Source: Geobacillus zalihae NBRC 101842 (GTDB lineage: Bacteria > Bacillota > Bacilli > Bacillales > Anoxybacillaceae). From it: 64,000 nt of DNA. Location: NCBI RefSeq assembly GCF_001544135.1, contig NZ_BCPV01000010.1:1-64000 (forward strand), given 5' to 3'. Within the stretch, counting starts at the first letter, position 1. The number at the start of each line of letters is the position of its first letter. The notes under the pieces were generated by a model that ran no database searches, had not been told where the DNA came from, and saw only the letters and a list, made by a program, of their open reading frames with translations. This document shows, piece by piece, positions 16,620 through 25,575 of this stretch. Both the position numbers and the translations under genes were made by a program.

Positions 16620-17120
16620 TTATTTCGCCGCTTTCGCCGCTTCAATCGCCGCTTCGTAGTTCGGATGGTTCGTCACTTCCGGCACGTATTCGACATACGT
16701 CACTGTGTCATGGCTGTCGATGACAAACACGGCGCGGGCAAGCAGGCGCAGTTCTTTGATCAAGACGCCGTATGCTTGTCCGAACGAAACATCGCGATGG
16801 TCGGACAACACTTGAACGTTCTCAATGCCGGCGGCGCCGCACCACCGCTTTTGCGCAAACGGCAAATCGACGCTGATCGTCAACACTTTCACATTGTCGA
16901 GCTTTGCCGCTTCCTCGTTAAACCGGCGCGTTTGCGCGTCGCAAACCCCGGTGTCGAGCGACGGAACAACGCTGATCAGGCGGACGTGTCCTTTCGTATC
17001 CGCGAGCGTCACTTCCTGCAAGTTTTGATCAAGCACGGTGAAATCCGGCGCTTTGTCGCCGACTTTCACTTCGTTGCCGACAAGCGTCACCGGCTGCCCT
17101 TTAAACGTCACATAGGCCAT
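16620..17120 (-). CDS. tpx: Thiol peroxidase (2-Cys peroxiredoxin)
   Basis: Reduces hydrogen peroxide and organic peroxides with thioredoxin as donor. 166 residues; peroxidatic Cys60 in [11 protein letters not shown] and resolving Cys94, the spacing typical of the Tpx subfamily. GGGGGAG precedes the ATG. It has its own promoter (17160-17188) and terminator, so it is a single-gene unit. Confidence 0.96.
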   Translation of the reverse strand: MAYVTFKGQPVTLVGNEVKVGDKAPDFTVLDQNLQEVTLADTKGHVRLISVVPSLDTGVCDAQTRRFNEEAAKLDNVKVLTISVDLPFAQKRWCGAAGIENVQVLSDHRDVSFGQAYGVLIKELRLLARAVFVIDSHDTVTYVEYVPEVTNHPNYEAAIEAAKAAK

Positions 17121-17159
17121 GGGTTCTCTCCCCCTTTAGAAAAAATATGTACTACTTCC

Positions 17160-17188
17160 ATACTAAAACGCGGAACGGAATTTTTCAA
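17160..17188 (-). promoter_or_regulatory. Sigma-A promoter of tpx
   Basis: Minus strand TTGAAA (17188-17183), 17-bp spacer, TAGTAT (17165-17160). Confidence 0.6.
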
Positions 17189-17221
17189 CGATTTTGTCCG
17201 TTCATGACAGCGGACAAACAA

Positions 17222-17247
17222 AAGGCCGGACGCCAACGGTCCGGCTA
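17222..17247 (-). terminator. Intrinsic terminator of ytfJ
   Basis: GCCGGAC/GTCCGGC stem overlapping the ytfJ stop codon, followed by CTTTTGTTTG. Confidence 0.8.
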
Positions 17248-17709
17248 AATGTCAAAGTCGTCTGCTTTTTGGCCTGCGGCGCCGTCTTTCTTGTTTTTCT
17301 TCAGCATCGCCTGAATCTTCTCAAACGCCTGCGGCGCGACATCGAGAATTTTTTCGTATAAGTGCGTGCTTTCATCCAAATGGAGCAGCTTCACCCCGGA
17401 CGAGTTGACGACGAGAAACGCAATCGGCGTAATCGAGACGCCGCCGCCGCTGCCGCCGCCAAACGGATGTCCGTTCCCTTGGGCCTGCCCGTTCCCGCCG
17501 GCTTGCGCCCCTTGGTGGCCGTTTTGCTGGCCGTCAAGCATAAACTCGCTGCCGCCGGCGGCAAAGCCAAACCCGACTTTCGAGACGGTCAAAATGACAC
17601 TCCCGTCAGGCGTCTCCACCGGGTCGCCGATAATGGTATTGACGTCGATCATTTGTTTTAAGTTTTCCATCGCTGTTGTCATCAGCCCTTGAATCGGATG
17701 GTTCGTCAT
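17245..17709 (-). CDS. ytfJ: GerW/YtfJ family spore protein
   Basis: 154 residues. The conserved N-terminal part (PIQGLMTTAMENLKQMIDVN) and SVILTVSKVGFGFAAGGSEF region mark the YtfJ/GerW family. In B. subtilis this forespore protein is needed for germination linked to SleB. A Gly/Gln-rich low-complexity stretch lies at about residues 65-90. The tail is lysine-rich. GGAGG precedes the ATG at 17709, which starts 12 bp after ytfI. Confidence 0.93.
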   Translation of the reverse strand: MTNHPIQGLMTTAMENLKQMIDVNTIIGDPVETPDGSVILTVSKVGFGFAAGGSEFMLDGQQNGHQGAQAGGNGQAQGNGHPFGGGSGGGVSITPIAFLVVNSSGVKLLHLDESTHLYEKILDVAPQAFEKIQAMLKKNKKDGAAGQKADDFDI

Positions 17710-17721
17710 CGGTCATTCCTC

Positions 17722-18411
17722 CTAGTAGCCTTCATTTGCCTGCTTGGCCGCCAATGGGTTTCGCTTTGGCGGCCGCTGTCCGCGCCAATGTTTGACCACT
17801 CGCAATCCTGCTACCATAGCATGCCCGATTCGAAACTGAATCATACATAAAAACACCGTTTCTGAAGCGGCCCGATCGTAGGCCGGAACGATGGCGACAG
17901 CCGGAGTTGTTTTCATGTTCATATAGCGGCTCGCAGCACCGATGATCATGTATTTCAGCGACCAGCCAAGCCCCACGAGCAAGCCCGTTGACGCGGCGTC
18001 GCCGGTGCCGATTCTCGTTTTCCACTCCCATTTCGTAATCGTCACGTGGCGGTAAAATTGTTTCATAATTTCATGCAAGTCGACGACTTGCTCGAGAAAC
18101 CGTTTCAGCTGCCGAAACAGGTCGGCGATTTTTTTTAGGGTCAATTTCCCTTTCTTTTCCTCCTTCCCGCGCGTTCCCTCCACTCCTTTTTTATGGAGAA
18201 ACGCCACCCCCGGCGCATCCGAATCCATTTCTACTTTGATGAGCGGAATGCGGACGGTGTAGCGGAGGAGGCCAAACAGCGTGCGCACCACGATTTTGCA
18301 TTCATCGTCGTCTTTCATATGGCGAAACACGACCGTCACCGACACTTTCATCCAGGCGACAAGAAGAAGCAAAAGAACAACTGTTGCGATGACCGCGATG
18401 ATTGCTTTCAA
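17722..18411 (-). CDS. ytfI: DUF2953 membrane protein YtfI
   Basis: 229 residues with one N-terminal transmembrane helix (about 3-22) and an extracytoplasmic or peripheral DUF2953 region ending in a basic tail. Function is unknown; in B. subtilis it sits with ytfJ and is sporulation-linked. The start is a TTG at 18411, supported by GGGAGGG at 6-7 nt. It forms a two-gene unit with ytfJ. Confidence 0.88.
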   Translation of the reverse strand: MKAIIAVIATVVLLLLLVAWMKVSVTVVFRHMKDDDECKIVVRTLFGLLRYTVRIPLIKVEMDSDAPGVAFLHKKGVEGTRGKEEKKGKLTLKKIADLFRQLKRFLEQVVDLHEIMKQFYRHVTITKWEWKTRIGTGDAASTGLLVGLGWSLKYMIIGAASRYMNMKTTPAVAIVPAYDRAASETVFLCMIQFRIGHAMVAGLRVVKHWRGQRPPKRNPLAAKQANEGY

Positions 18412-18450
18412 TGTCCGCCCTCCCTTTCATCATCCATTGTCGCCATCTAG

Positions 18451-18480
18451 AAAAAAAATAAACCTGCCGTTTCGGCAGGC
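18451..18480 (-). terminator. Intrinsic terminator of sppA-yteJ
   Basis: CCTGCCG/CGGCAGG stem with a short loop, followed on the minus strand by TTTATTTTTTTT. Confidence 0.88.
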
Positions 18481-18520
18481 GGACATTGGTTGACGGTCCG
18501 TTCTTGATGCAGACGGATTG

Positions 18521-18991
18521 TTACTCGCGGACAACGATCGTATCGGCGAACTGGTCATGCATCCCTTTTTTCTTTTCGGAAAACGCAACAAACAAAAAAC
18601 CGATGAACAGCAATTTTTTCGCGATGAATTTGCCGACGACTTCGCGAAACAACACGGTCAGCCAGGTGAGCGGCTCGCCGCGCTCATCGACCACTTTTAA
18701 GCCGAACACCATTTTGCCAAGCGTCTGCCCAAACGCTTTCGTCATCAACACGAAATAGGCGTAAAAGACGACGGCGGCCGCGACCGCCGCTGGCGCGAAC
18801 AAACCGTCCTGCGCAAGCGGCCAATCGAACAGGCGAAAAAGCGGCCAAACGATGAGCCGGTTGAGGCTCGAGACAACAATGACATCAAGGCAATACGCCC
18901 AAAAACGAAGCCAAAAGCCGCCGTAGCAGAGGGGGCGCTCTGCCGGCGGGAGATGATCCGCCAGCGTCGCCGTTATTTGCATGTCCGTCAT
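18521..18991 (-). CDS. yteJ: RDD-family membrane protein YteJ
   Basis: 156 residues with three hydrophobic segments typical of the RDD family: a LRFWAYCLDVIVV start and a GQTLGKMVFGLKVV signature. In B. subtilis YteJ works with SppA in resistance to antimicrobial peptides. AAGGAG lies 7 nt before the ATG, inside the region following the sppA stop (12 bp gap), so the two are co-transcribed. Confidence 0.9.
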   Translation of the reverse strand: MTDMQITATLADHLPPAERPLCYGGFWLRFWAYCLDVIVVSSLNRLIVWPLFRLFDWPLAQDGLFAPAAVAAAVVFYAYFVLMTKAFGQTLGKMVFGLKVVDERGEPLTWLTVLFREVVGKFIAKKLLFIGFLFVAFSEKKKGMHDQFADTIVVRE

Positions 18992-19003
18992 GTTTCCACT
19001 CCT

Positions 19004-20011
19004 TTATTCGGCGTATAAATACATAAGCCGCGGCGAGGATGGGCGCGACAACAGGCGGATGAGCCCGGCCGCCTCGCTGTCCGGCTTCATCCGGTTCGAC
19101 ACCATCTCAAAGAGAGAGCTCCACGGCGCATCGTTCACGTATTTTACGACTTGAGCGCCGGTTAAATGATGCTCTTTTTTGAGCGCAGCGATCGCGTCAT
19201 CCAAGTAGCCGAACTCGTCGACAAGGCGGAGCGCCTTCGCCTGTCGCCCGTCATAAATGCGGCCGTCCGCCAGCTTGCGCACCGTGTCTTCCGGCAGCTT
19301 TCTCCCTTTGGCTACCACATCAACAAACGCATCATACGAATCATTGATCAGCTGCTGCAAAATCTCCCGTTCCGCTTCGGTCATTTTGCGCGCCGGATTC
19401 ATGATGTCTTTGTACGGCCCGCTTTTGATCGTGACAAGCTCCACGCCGTACTTCTTTGCCAGCCCTTCATAGTTGACGCTTTGCATGATGACGCCGATGG
19501 AGCCGGTGATCGTCTCCGGGCTGGCGAAAATTTTATCGCCGGCCGCCGCGATATAGTAACCGCCCGAGGCGGCCATGGCCCCCATCGATACGTAAATCGG
19601 CTTGTTCGTCTTCTTTTTCAGCTTCATCAGCTGATCGTAAATTTCCGCGCTTTCCGCGACACCGCCGCCCGGCGAATTGATGTGCAAGATGATCGCTTTG
19701 ACGTTTTGATCCTCTTTCGCCTGTTTGATCATTTGCAAAAACGTTTGGTGGTTGTACTGTGATGAGGAAAGAAACGACTCCGCTTCCCCCGCATCTTGAA
19801 TAACTCCGTTCACTTCCAACACAGCGATTTTTTTCAACGGGTCGCCCTCGGCGATGACTTCTTCGCTAAATGGCGACTCCATGAGCGCCAGCCAGCTTTC
19901 CGACCAGCCGCCGGCCTTGTCGGACAAAAGAACGCCAACCGCTTGAACAAGCACCGAGATCACAAACAAGGCGGCGGCGATGGCCAACGCGGTCCATCGT
20001 TTTCGATTCAT
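19004..20011 (-). CDS. sppA: Signal peptide peptidase SppA
   Basis: Membrane serine protease that clears remnant signal peptides. 335 residues: N-terminal transmembrane anchor (7-29), nucleophile Ser149 (MAASGGYY) and the general-base Lys201, the same 52-residue spacing as in B. subtilis (Ser147/Lys199). The start at 20011 is preceded by GGGGGGAAG. Its promoter lies in the palindromic region shared with the divergent NAD kinase gene. Confidence 0.95.
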   Translation of the reverse strand: MNRKRWTALAIAAALFVISVLVQAVGVLLSDKAGGWSESWLALMESPFSEEVIAEGDPLKKIAVLEVNGVIQDAGEAESFLSSSQYNHQTFLQMIKQAKEDQNVKAIILHINSPGGGVAESAEIYDQLMKLKKKTNKPIYVSMGAMAASGGYYIAAAGDKIFASPETITGSIGVIMQSVNYEGLAKKYGVELVTIKSGPYKDIMNPARKMTEAEREILQQLINDSYDAFVDVVAKGRKLPEDTVRKLADGRIYDGRQAKALRLVDEFGYLDDAIAALKKEHHLTGAQVVKYVNDAPWSSLFEMVSNRMKPDSEAAGLIRLLSRPSSPRLMYLYAE

Positions 20012-20063
20012 CGTCTTCCCCCCTGCATCGGCTGCCCATATTTTTAGAATCCTGGCAAACGTG

Positions 20064-20081
20064 GTACAATATTCATTGTAC
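20064..20081. promoter_or_regulatory. Palindromic overlapping divergent -10 region (sppA / NAD kinase)
   Basis: The perfect inverted repeat GTACAAT-ATTC-ATTGTAC presents a TACAAT -10 hexamer on each strand, one facing each gene. The -35 elements are weak on both sides. Confidence 0.45.
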
Positions 20082-20118
20082 ATCGATTGATTAGATGATG
20101 CCAGCAGGAGGGCAAAAC

Positions 20119-20922
20119 ATGGATATGGAACGCAACCGTCTTTATTTTTTTTATAAGCGCGACGACAAGCTCATCGAACGGGTGAAGCCGCTCATGGAGC
20201 TGGCAGAGCACGGTCCGTTTGTTGTCGTCGACGACTATCGGGAAGCGAACATCATCGTCAGCATCGGGGATGACGGCGCGTTTTTGCAGGCGGTGCGGCA
20301 GACGGGATTTCTTCCTGACCGTTTGTACGTCGGCGTGTCCGTCTTGCCGGCGCGCGGGTTTTACTGCGATTTCCATATTGACGACATCGATCATATGGTG
20401 GAAGCGGCGAAAAATTGGAAACTCGAAGTGCGGCGCTACCCAATCATCGAAGTGACGATCGACGGCGCGGCTTCGTTTTTCTGCTTAAACGAATGTTCGA
20501 TCCGCTCGCAAATCATTAAAACGATGGCGATCGACGTTTTCATCGACGACTTGCATTTCGAGACGTTCCGCGGCGACGGCATCATCGTTTCGACGCCGAC
20601 CGGCAGCACCGGCTACAATAAATCGGTGCACGGAGCGGTCGTCGATCCGCTCTTGCCGTGCTTTCAAGTGAGCGAACTCGCCTCGCTCAACAGCAACCGC
20701 TATCGGACGCTCGGCTCGCCGTTCATTTTGAGCGGCTCGCGGACGTTGACGCTGAAAATGTCGGAAGAAACAAGCCATTTTCCGATCATCGGCCTCGACA
20801 ATGAAGCGCTCAGCATCCAGCATATTGAGCGGATTGACATTCGTTTAAGCGACCGGGTGGTCAAAACGGTGCGCTTGAAAGACAATTCGTTCTGGGATAA
20901 AGTGAAACGCGTCTTTTTGTGA
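20119..20922 (+). CDS. nadK: NAD kinase (YtdI/NadK2 type)
   Basis: Phosphorylates NAD to NADP. 267 residues. The catalytic segment reads GDDGAFLQAVR instead of the usual GGDGT, as in the second Bacillus NAD kinase YtdI. The NECSIRS and STPTGSTGYNKS motifs follow in family order. AGGAGGG precedes the ATG at 20119; an upstream in-frame ATG lacks a site. It is divergent from sppA, as in B. subtilis. Confidence 0.93.
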   Translation: MDMERNRLYFFYKRDDKLIERVKPLMELAEHGPFVVVDDYREANIIVSIGDDGAFLQAVRQTGFLPDRLYVGVSVLPARGFYCDFHIDDIDHMVEAAKNWKLEVRRYPIIEVTIDGAASFFCLNECSIRSQIIKTMAIDVFIDDLHFETFRGDGIIVSTPTGSTGYNKSVHGAVVDPLLPCFQVSELASLNSNRYRTLGSPFILSGSRTLTLKMSEETSHFPIIGLDNEALSIQHIERIDIRLSDRVVKTVRLKDNSFWDKVKRVFL

Positions 20923-20987
20923 AGCGTGTGTCTGTTCTCCCGGCAAAACACCGGATCTAAAATGGCGAATCCGTTCGACGCGCATGC

Positions 20988-21025
20988 GGCAAGAGGGTGT
21001 CTCGCAACGAGACACCCTCTTGTTT
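20988..21025. terminator. Bidirectional terminator between NAD kinase and acyl-CoA synthetase
   Basis: AAGAGGGTGTCTC/GAGACACCCTCTT stem with a 5-nt loop serves converging genes. The sequence resembles the GGGTGTCCC hairpins at the ends of repeats A and B. Confidence 0.8.
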
Positions 21026-21085
21026 GGTCGCCGCGCGGACATCGCTCCGCTTCTGGCAACGGCCAGCTCAACCGGCTCTTTCTGC

Positions 21086-22678
21086 TTACGACGACCGGCC
21101 GGCAAGGCGGGCTTCCCGCTCGCGCAGCTCGACGCGGCGGATTTTTCCGGACGCCGTTTTCGGCAAATCGTCGACAAACTCGATTTTACGCGGGTATTTG
21201 TACGGCGCCGTCAACTGTTTCACATGTTCTTGCAGGGCCGGAATCAGAGACGGATCGTCTTTGTCGACCCCGTCGCGCAGCACGACAAACGCTTTGACAA
21301 CATGGCCGCGCACTTCATCCGGACTGGCGATGACGGCGCACTCTTTTACGGCTGGGTGCTTGACAAGCGCGTCTTCGACTTCAAACGGGCCGATCGTATA
21401 GCCGGCGCTGATGATGATGTCATCCCCGCGGCCTTCAAACCAGAAATAGCCGTCTTCGTCTTTGCGCGCTTTGTCTCCCGTAATGTAGTAGTCGCCGCGG
21501 AACTGCATCGCTGTCCGCTCCGGATCTTTGTAATAATACTTAAACAGCGCCGGCGTCTCGATATGGACGGCGATGTCGCCGACTTGTCCGGGCGGGCACG
21601 GCTCGCCGTTTTCATCGATAATTTCGACGCGGTTGCCTGGCGTCGGTTTCCCCATCGAACCCGGCTTGATGGGCATTCCTTTCATGACGCCGACAAGCAG
21701 CGTGTTTTCTGTCTGGCCGTAGCCGTCGCGCACTTCGACGCCGAAATGCTTGGCAAACGTGTCGATCACTTCGCGGTTGAGCGGCTCTCCGGCGGACACG
21801 GCGCTGTGCAAATGAGATAGATGATAGCGGCCGATGTCCGGCACTTTCGCCATCAAACGATACTCGGTCGGCGTGCAGCACAGCACATTGATGTTGTATT
21901 TTTCCAATAGCTGCAAATATTTTTCCGGCTCAAAGCGGCCGTAGTAGACGAAACCGGTCGCCCCCGAGCCGAGCACCGATAAAAACGGGCTCCAAATCCA
22001 TTTTTGCCATCCCGGTCCGGCCGTCGCCCAAACGAGGTCGCCTTCTTCAATGCACAGCCAGTTTTTCGCAGCCGTGCGCAAGTGGGCGTACGCCCAACCA
22101 TGGCAATGGACGACCCCTTTCGGATTGCCGGTCGTGCCGGATGTGTACGACAAAAACGCCATATCATCGCGCGAGGTATCCGCCGCCTCAAGCGTTTCGC
22201 TCTCTTTGGCCATGGCGTCTTCAAGCGGAATCCATCCGTCCCGGGGTTCCCCGATGACGAACTTCGTCAAACGTTCGATGCCGTCAATCGGCGCAAATTC
22301 GTCCGTATACGGCGCATAAGCGACAACCGCCTTCGCTTCGCTATGGACGAGCCGATATTGCAAATCCTTTGTCCGCAGCATCTCCGAGCTTGGGATGACG
22401 ACAAGCCCGGCTTTGAGCGCCCCTATATACACTTCGTATGTTTCAATGAGGCGCGGCATCATGACGAGCACTTTATCGCCTTTTTCGAGCCCATGCGATA
22501 AGAAAGCGTTTCCAATTTGGTTGGCGCGCGCCATCAAGCGGCCGTATGTAATCTCTTTCGTTTCGCCTTGCTCGCTCTCCCATTTCAACGCGATCCGATC
22601 CGGGCCGGCGGCCGCATGCCGTTCCATTTCCGATGTTAAATTGTAGCGCTCGGGAGCAATCAAGTCTTCCCGCCTCAT
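21086..22678 (-). CDS. ytcI: Acyl-CoA synthetase, AMP-forming (YtcI-like)
   Basis: 530 residues of the acetyl/medium-chain acyl-CoA synthetase group. It carries SYTSGTTGNPKG (about residue 170), a DGYGQTEN motif, YITGDKARKDEDGYFWF and the regulatory/catalytic lysine in PKTASGKIRR. It lies next to sspA as in B. subtilis. GGGGGAGAGG precedes the ATG at 22678. The acid substrate is unknown; the neighbouring NAD kinase gives no clue. Confidence 0.88.
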   Translation of the reverse strand: MRREDLIAPERYNLTSEMERHAAAGPDRIALKWESEQGETKEITYGRLMARANQIGNAFLSHGLEKGDKVLVMMPRLIETYEVYIGALKAGLVVIPSSEMLRTKDLQYRLVHSEAKAVVAYAPYTDEFAPIDGIERLTKFVIGEPRDGWIPLEDAMAKESETLEAADTSRDDMAFLSYTSGTTGNPKGVVHCHGWAYAHLRTAAKNWLCIEEGDLVWATAGPGWQKWIWSPFLSVLGSGATGFVYYGRFEPEKYLQLLEKYNINVLCCTPTEYRLMAKVPDIGRYHLSHLHSAVSAGEPLNREVIDTFAKHFGVEVRDGYGQTENTLLVGVMKGMPIKPGSMGKPTPGNRVEIIDENGEPCPPGQVGDIAVHIETPALFKYYYKDPERTAMQFRGDYYITGDKARKDEDGYFWFEGRGDDIIISAGYTIGPFEVEDALVKHPAVKECAVIASPDEVRGHVVKAFVVLRDGVDKDDPSLIPALQEHVKQLTAPYKYPRKIEFVDDLPKTASGKIRRVELREREARLAGRSS

Positions 22679-22769
22679 CGTTCCTCTCCCCCTCTGTCTT
22701 GTTTCACCTTGGTCGGCATCTTTATTATACAAAATAGTCGTTCTATTTTGAATACCGTTTTTCTCATAT

Positions 22770-22796
22770 GAAAGCGGCGGGGAATGCCCCCGCCGC
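22770..22796 (-). terminator. Intrinsic terminator of sspA
   Basis: GCGGCGGGG/CCCCGCCGC stem with a short loop, 20 bp after the sspA stop, followed by TTTCAT. Confidence 0.75.
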
Positions 22797-22815
22797 GTAA
22801 GCCATCATGATGAAA

Positions 22816-23019
22816 TTAGAATTGGCGTGCGCCGCCCAATTGTTGCTGCGCCATGGCTACGAGACGTTTCGTGATCTCACCGCCGACCGAACCGTTGGCG
22901 CGCGAAGTCGTGTCAGCGCCTAAGTTCACGCCAAATTCTTGAGCGATCTCATATTTCATTTGCTCCAGCGCTTGTTGCGCACCCGGAACGAGCAGTTGAT
23001 TGCTGTTGTTGCGTGCCAT
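22816..23019 (-). CDS. sspA: Alpha/beta-type small acid-soluble spore protein
   Basis: Coats and protects DNA in the dormant spore. 67 residues with the germination protease site [13 protein letters not shown] and the second signature [22 protein letters not shown] is 7-8 nt before the ATG. The start codon and part of the ribosome site lie in one arm of a 15-bp perfect inverted repeat whose other arm is in the promoter spacer. There is no terminator between thiI and this gene, so read-through mRNA would carry both arms. Confidence 0.97.
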   Translation of the reverse strand: MARNNSNQLLVPGAQQALEQMKYEIAQEFGVNLGADTTSRANGSVGGEITKRLVAMAQQQLGGARQF

Positions 23020-23065
23020 CTGTTTTCACCTCCTTGTACCTATAGAATGTGTGAAAACAGATGGC
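23015..23065 (-). repeat. 15-bp perfect inverted repeat over the sspA promoter and start codon
   Basis: Arms GCCATCTGTTTTCAC (23015-23029) and GTGAAAACAGATGGC (23051-23065) with a 21-bp spacer. One arm holds the start codon; the other lies between the -35 and -10. Only transcripts that start upstream of the sigma-G promoter would contain both arms and fold. Confidence 0.85.
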
Positions 23066-23073
23066 GATATGCA
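23043..23073 (-). promoter_or_regulatory. Sigma-G promoter of sspA
   Basis: Minus strand TGCATA (23073-23068), 18-bp spacer, CATTCTA (23049-23043), which fits the forespore sigma-G consensus. Confidence 0.75.
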
Positions 23074-23100
23074 GCGATGCTTTTTGGTAAATTTTGAGAT

Positions 23101-24309
23101 TCAAAACAGCTCGGCAAACTCATCGCCCTGCCCTGTTTCTTCATCAATGACGAGCGTTTCTGTGTCATTGACTGCCTTTTCCAGAAGCGGAGCGAGGTCG
23201 AGCTGGCTCTCATAATGGAGCACTTTTTCTTTTTTCGGCTTCGTTTTCGGCGCTCTTGGCGTAAAAATGGTGCAACAGTCTTCATACGGAAGAATGGAAA
23301 TATCATGTGTGCCGATTTGCTTCGCCAGCTCGATAATTTCAAGTTTATCCATCGAAACAAGCGGGCGCAAAATCGGGGTATTTGTCACCTCATTGATCAC
23401 GTACATGCTTTCTAGCGTCTGGCTCGCGACTTGGCCGAGGCTTTCGCCCGTGACGATCGCCAACGCCCGCTGGCGGCGGCGCAACGCATCGGTGATCCGA
23501 AGCATCGCCCGCCGAGTGGAAATGAGCGAGTACTCGTTCGGAACTCCTTGATAAATGGCTTGTTGCACTTCCGTAAACGGCACGATGTGAAGCTTGATTC
23601 TCCCGCCGTATGTCGTCAACTTGCGCACAAGGTCAATCACTTTTTGCTTCGCCCGTTCGCTTGTAAACGGCGGGCTGAAAAAGTGGACGGCTTCAATTTC
23701 CAAACCGCGCTTCATCGCCAAATAACCAGCAACCGGGCTGTCAATGCCGCCGGAGAGCATAAGCATCGCCTTGCCGCTCGTTCCGACCGGCAGGCCGCCG
23801 GCGCCGAAAATGTCGCGGCACGTGACATATGTCCCGTCTTGGCGCACTTCAATGCGCACGTCAATATCCGGCTCGCGCACGTTGACCGTAAGTCCATCCG
23901 TCTGCCGCAAAATATGCGCCCCCACCTCGTAGTTCAGCTCGTCGCTTCGATACGGAAACTGCTTGTCGACGCGGCGGGCGCTCACTTTAAACGTTTTTCC
24001 TTTGTATGGGAGCTGGCGGACGGCGGCGAGCGCCGTTTCCTTAATGGCGTCCAGATCGTTTTCGCACTTCATCGCCAGGCTGAACGAATGAATGCCAAAA
24101 ACGGTTTTCAGCTTTTCGATGATCGGTTCATGCGGCTCGCCGTTTAATAAAATGTACATTCGGTCGCGCATATATTCAATCTGAATCCGCTCGAACGCCT
24201 GCAGTTTGCGGGCAATGTTGTTTTTAAGACGCCGGACGAAGATGTTCCGATTTTTTCCTTTCGTCGTCATTTCTCCGTAGCGGATCAAAATGCGGTCATA
24301 GTTCCTCAT
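23101..24309 (-). CDS. thiI: tRNA 4-thiouridine synthase ThiI
   Basis: Adenylates U8 of tRNA and transfers sulfur to it; may also supply sulfur for thiamine. 402 residues: an N-terminal ferredoxin-like and THUMP region (about 1-170), then a PP-loop domain with SGGIDSPVAG. No rhodanese domain, as usual in Bacilli. It starts 1 bp after the cysteine desulfurase gene ends, and that enzyme is the sulfur donor. Confidence 0.96.
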   Translation of the reverse strand: MRNYDRILIRYGEMTTKGKNRNIFVRRLKNNIARKLQAFERIQIEYMRDRMYILLNGEPHEPIIEKLKTVFGIHSFSLAMKCENDLDAIKETALAAVRQLPYKGKTFKVSARRVDKQFPYRSDELNYEVGAHILRQTDGLTVNVREPDIDVRIEVRQDGTYVTCRDIFGAGGLPVGTSGKAMLMLSGGIDSPVAGYLAMKRGLEIEAVHFFSPPFTSERAKQKVIDLVRKLTTYGGRIKLHIVPFTEVQQAIYQGVPNEYSLISTRRAMLRITDALRRRQRALAIVTGESLGQVASQTLESMYVINEVTNTPILRPLVSMDKLEIIELAKQIGTHDISILPYEDCCTIFTPRAPKTKPKKEKVLHYESQLDLAPLLEKAVNDTETLVIDEETGQGDEFAELF

Positions 24310-24310
24310 C

Positions 24311-25456
24311 TTATTCCGTTACCTCGCTTAATGTTTTGATCGCCTGCTTGATCGCTGCCACCGCCGGCGCGATTTCTTCCCGGCTGTTGTCAAACGACAA
24401 GCTGATGCGAATGCCGCGCTCGGCTCGGTCTTCACCAAGCCCCATGGCCAAAAGCGTCTTGCTCGGCGCCTTTTTTTTCGATGAACAGGCCGACGTCGTC
24501 GAAACGTATATTCCATTTTTTTCTAGTTCATGAACAAACACTTCCGGCTTCACGCCGCGCTTTAACGAAAAGTTGATGATATGAGGAGCGACGCCATCGC
24601 GCGGCGTGTTGATCTCGATGTCTGGAATCGCCGAGAGCGCTTCAAGCCACTCGTCTTTCAATGCTTGAAGCCGGCCGATGTCCCGCTCATACCGCTCCAT
24701 GGCCAAGCGAAGCGCCTTTGCCATCGCCACGATGGCGGCGACGTTCTCCGTTCCGGACCGAAGCTGCCGCTCCTGCCCGCCGCCGGCAATCAACGGCGCC
24801 AAGCGGACGCCTTCACGGACGTAAAGCAAGCCGGCGCCGCGCAATCCGTGAAATTTATGCGCCGATATCGTGCATAAATCAACACCGGCTTGCTTCAAGT
24901 CGAGCGGCACTTTGCTGATCCCTTGCACCCGATCGACGTGAAACAATGTTTTCGGATAGCGGGCTAAAAGCGCGCCGATTTCTTCGATCGGCTGCACCGT
25001 GCCAACTTCGTTATTGACGTGCATGACCGACACGAGAATCGTATCGTCGCGCAGCGCTCGTTCCACTTGCTCAACCGATACCCTTCCTTCGCGGTCGACC
25101 GGCAAGTACGTCACCTCAAAACCAAGCTCCTCAAGCTGGCGGCACGGTTCAGCGACAGACGGATGCTCGATTTTCGTCGTAATGATATGCCGGCCGCGCC
25201 GCTCGTATTGCCAGGCGACCCCTTTGATGGCGAAATTGTTCGCCTCCGTTCCGCCGGAGGTAAAAACGATTTCATTCGGCTTAACGCGCAGCATGGCGGC
25301 GATTTGTTCACGCGCCTGCGCCAAAAGCCGCTCCGCCTTCATGCCCAGCCCATGGAGCGACGACGGATTGGCAAAATAGTTCGTTGCGACGGCGACGAAC
25401 GAATCGACCACCTCGGGAAATGGTTTGGTCGTCGCACTGTTGTCAAGATAAATCAT
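24311..25456 (-). CDS. nifZ: Cysteine desulfurase paired with ThiI (NifZ/IscS-like)
   Basis: PLP enzyme that takes sulfur from cysteine for tRNA thiolation. 381 residues; PLP-binding lysine in SAHKFHG (about residue 200) and the persulfide Cys in TSACSSKK (about 325). The ATG at 25456 is chosen because GGAGG sits 9 nt upstream; an ATG three codons earlier abuts the ribosome site. It is coupled to thiI. Confidence 0.94.
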   Translation of the reverse strand: MIYLDNSATTKPFPEVVDSFVAVATNYFANPSSLHGLGMKAERLLAQAREQIAAMLRVKPNEIVFTSGGTEANNFAIKGVAWQYERRGRHIITTKIEHPSVAEPCRQLEELGFEVTYLPVDREGRVSVEQVERALRDDTILVSVMHVNNEVGTVQPIEEIGALLARYPKTLFHVDRVQGISKVPLDLKQAGVDLCTISAHKFHGLRGAGLLYVREGVRLAPLIAGGGQERQLRSGTENVAAIVAMAKALRLAMERYERDIGRLQALKDEWLEALSAIPDIEINTPRDGVAPHIINFSLKRGVKPEVFVHELEKNGIYVSTTSACSSKKKAPSKTLLAMGLGEDRAERGIRISLSFDNSREEIAPAVAAIKQAIKTLSEVTE

Positions 25457-25575
25457 CGCTTCCATCCTCCGCTCATTGTCGGCAAAATATCGCTGTACAT
25501 CGTCCATCTTAACCAAAACAGGCGCCAATCGGCAACGAAAACACACCGTCATTTACATTATTCACCAAAAACCCA

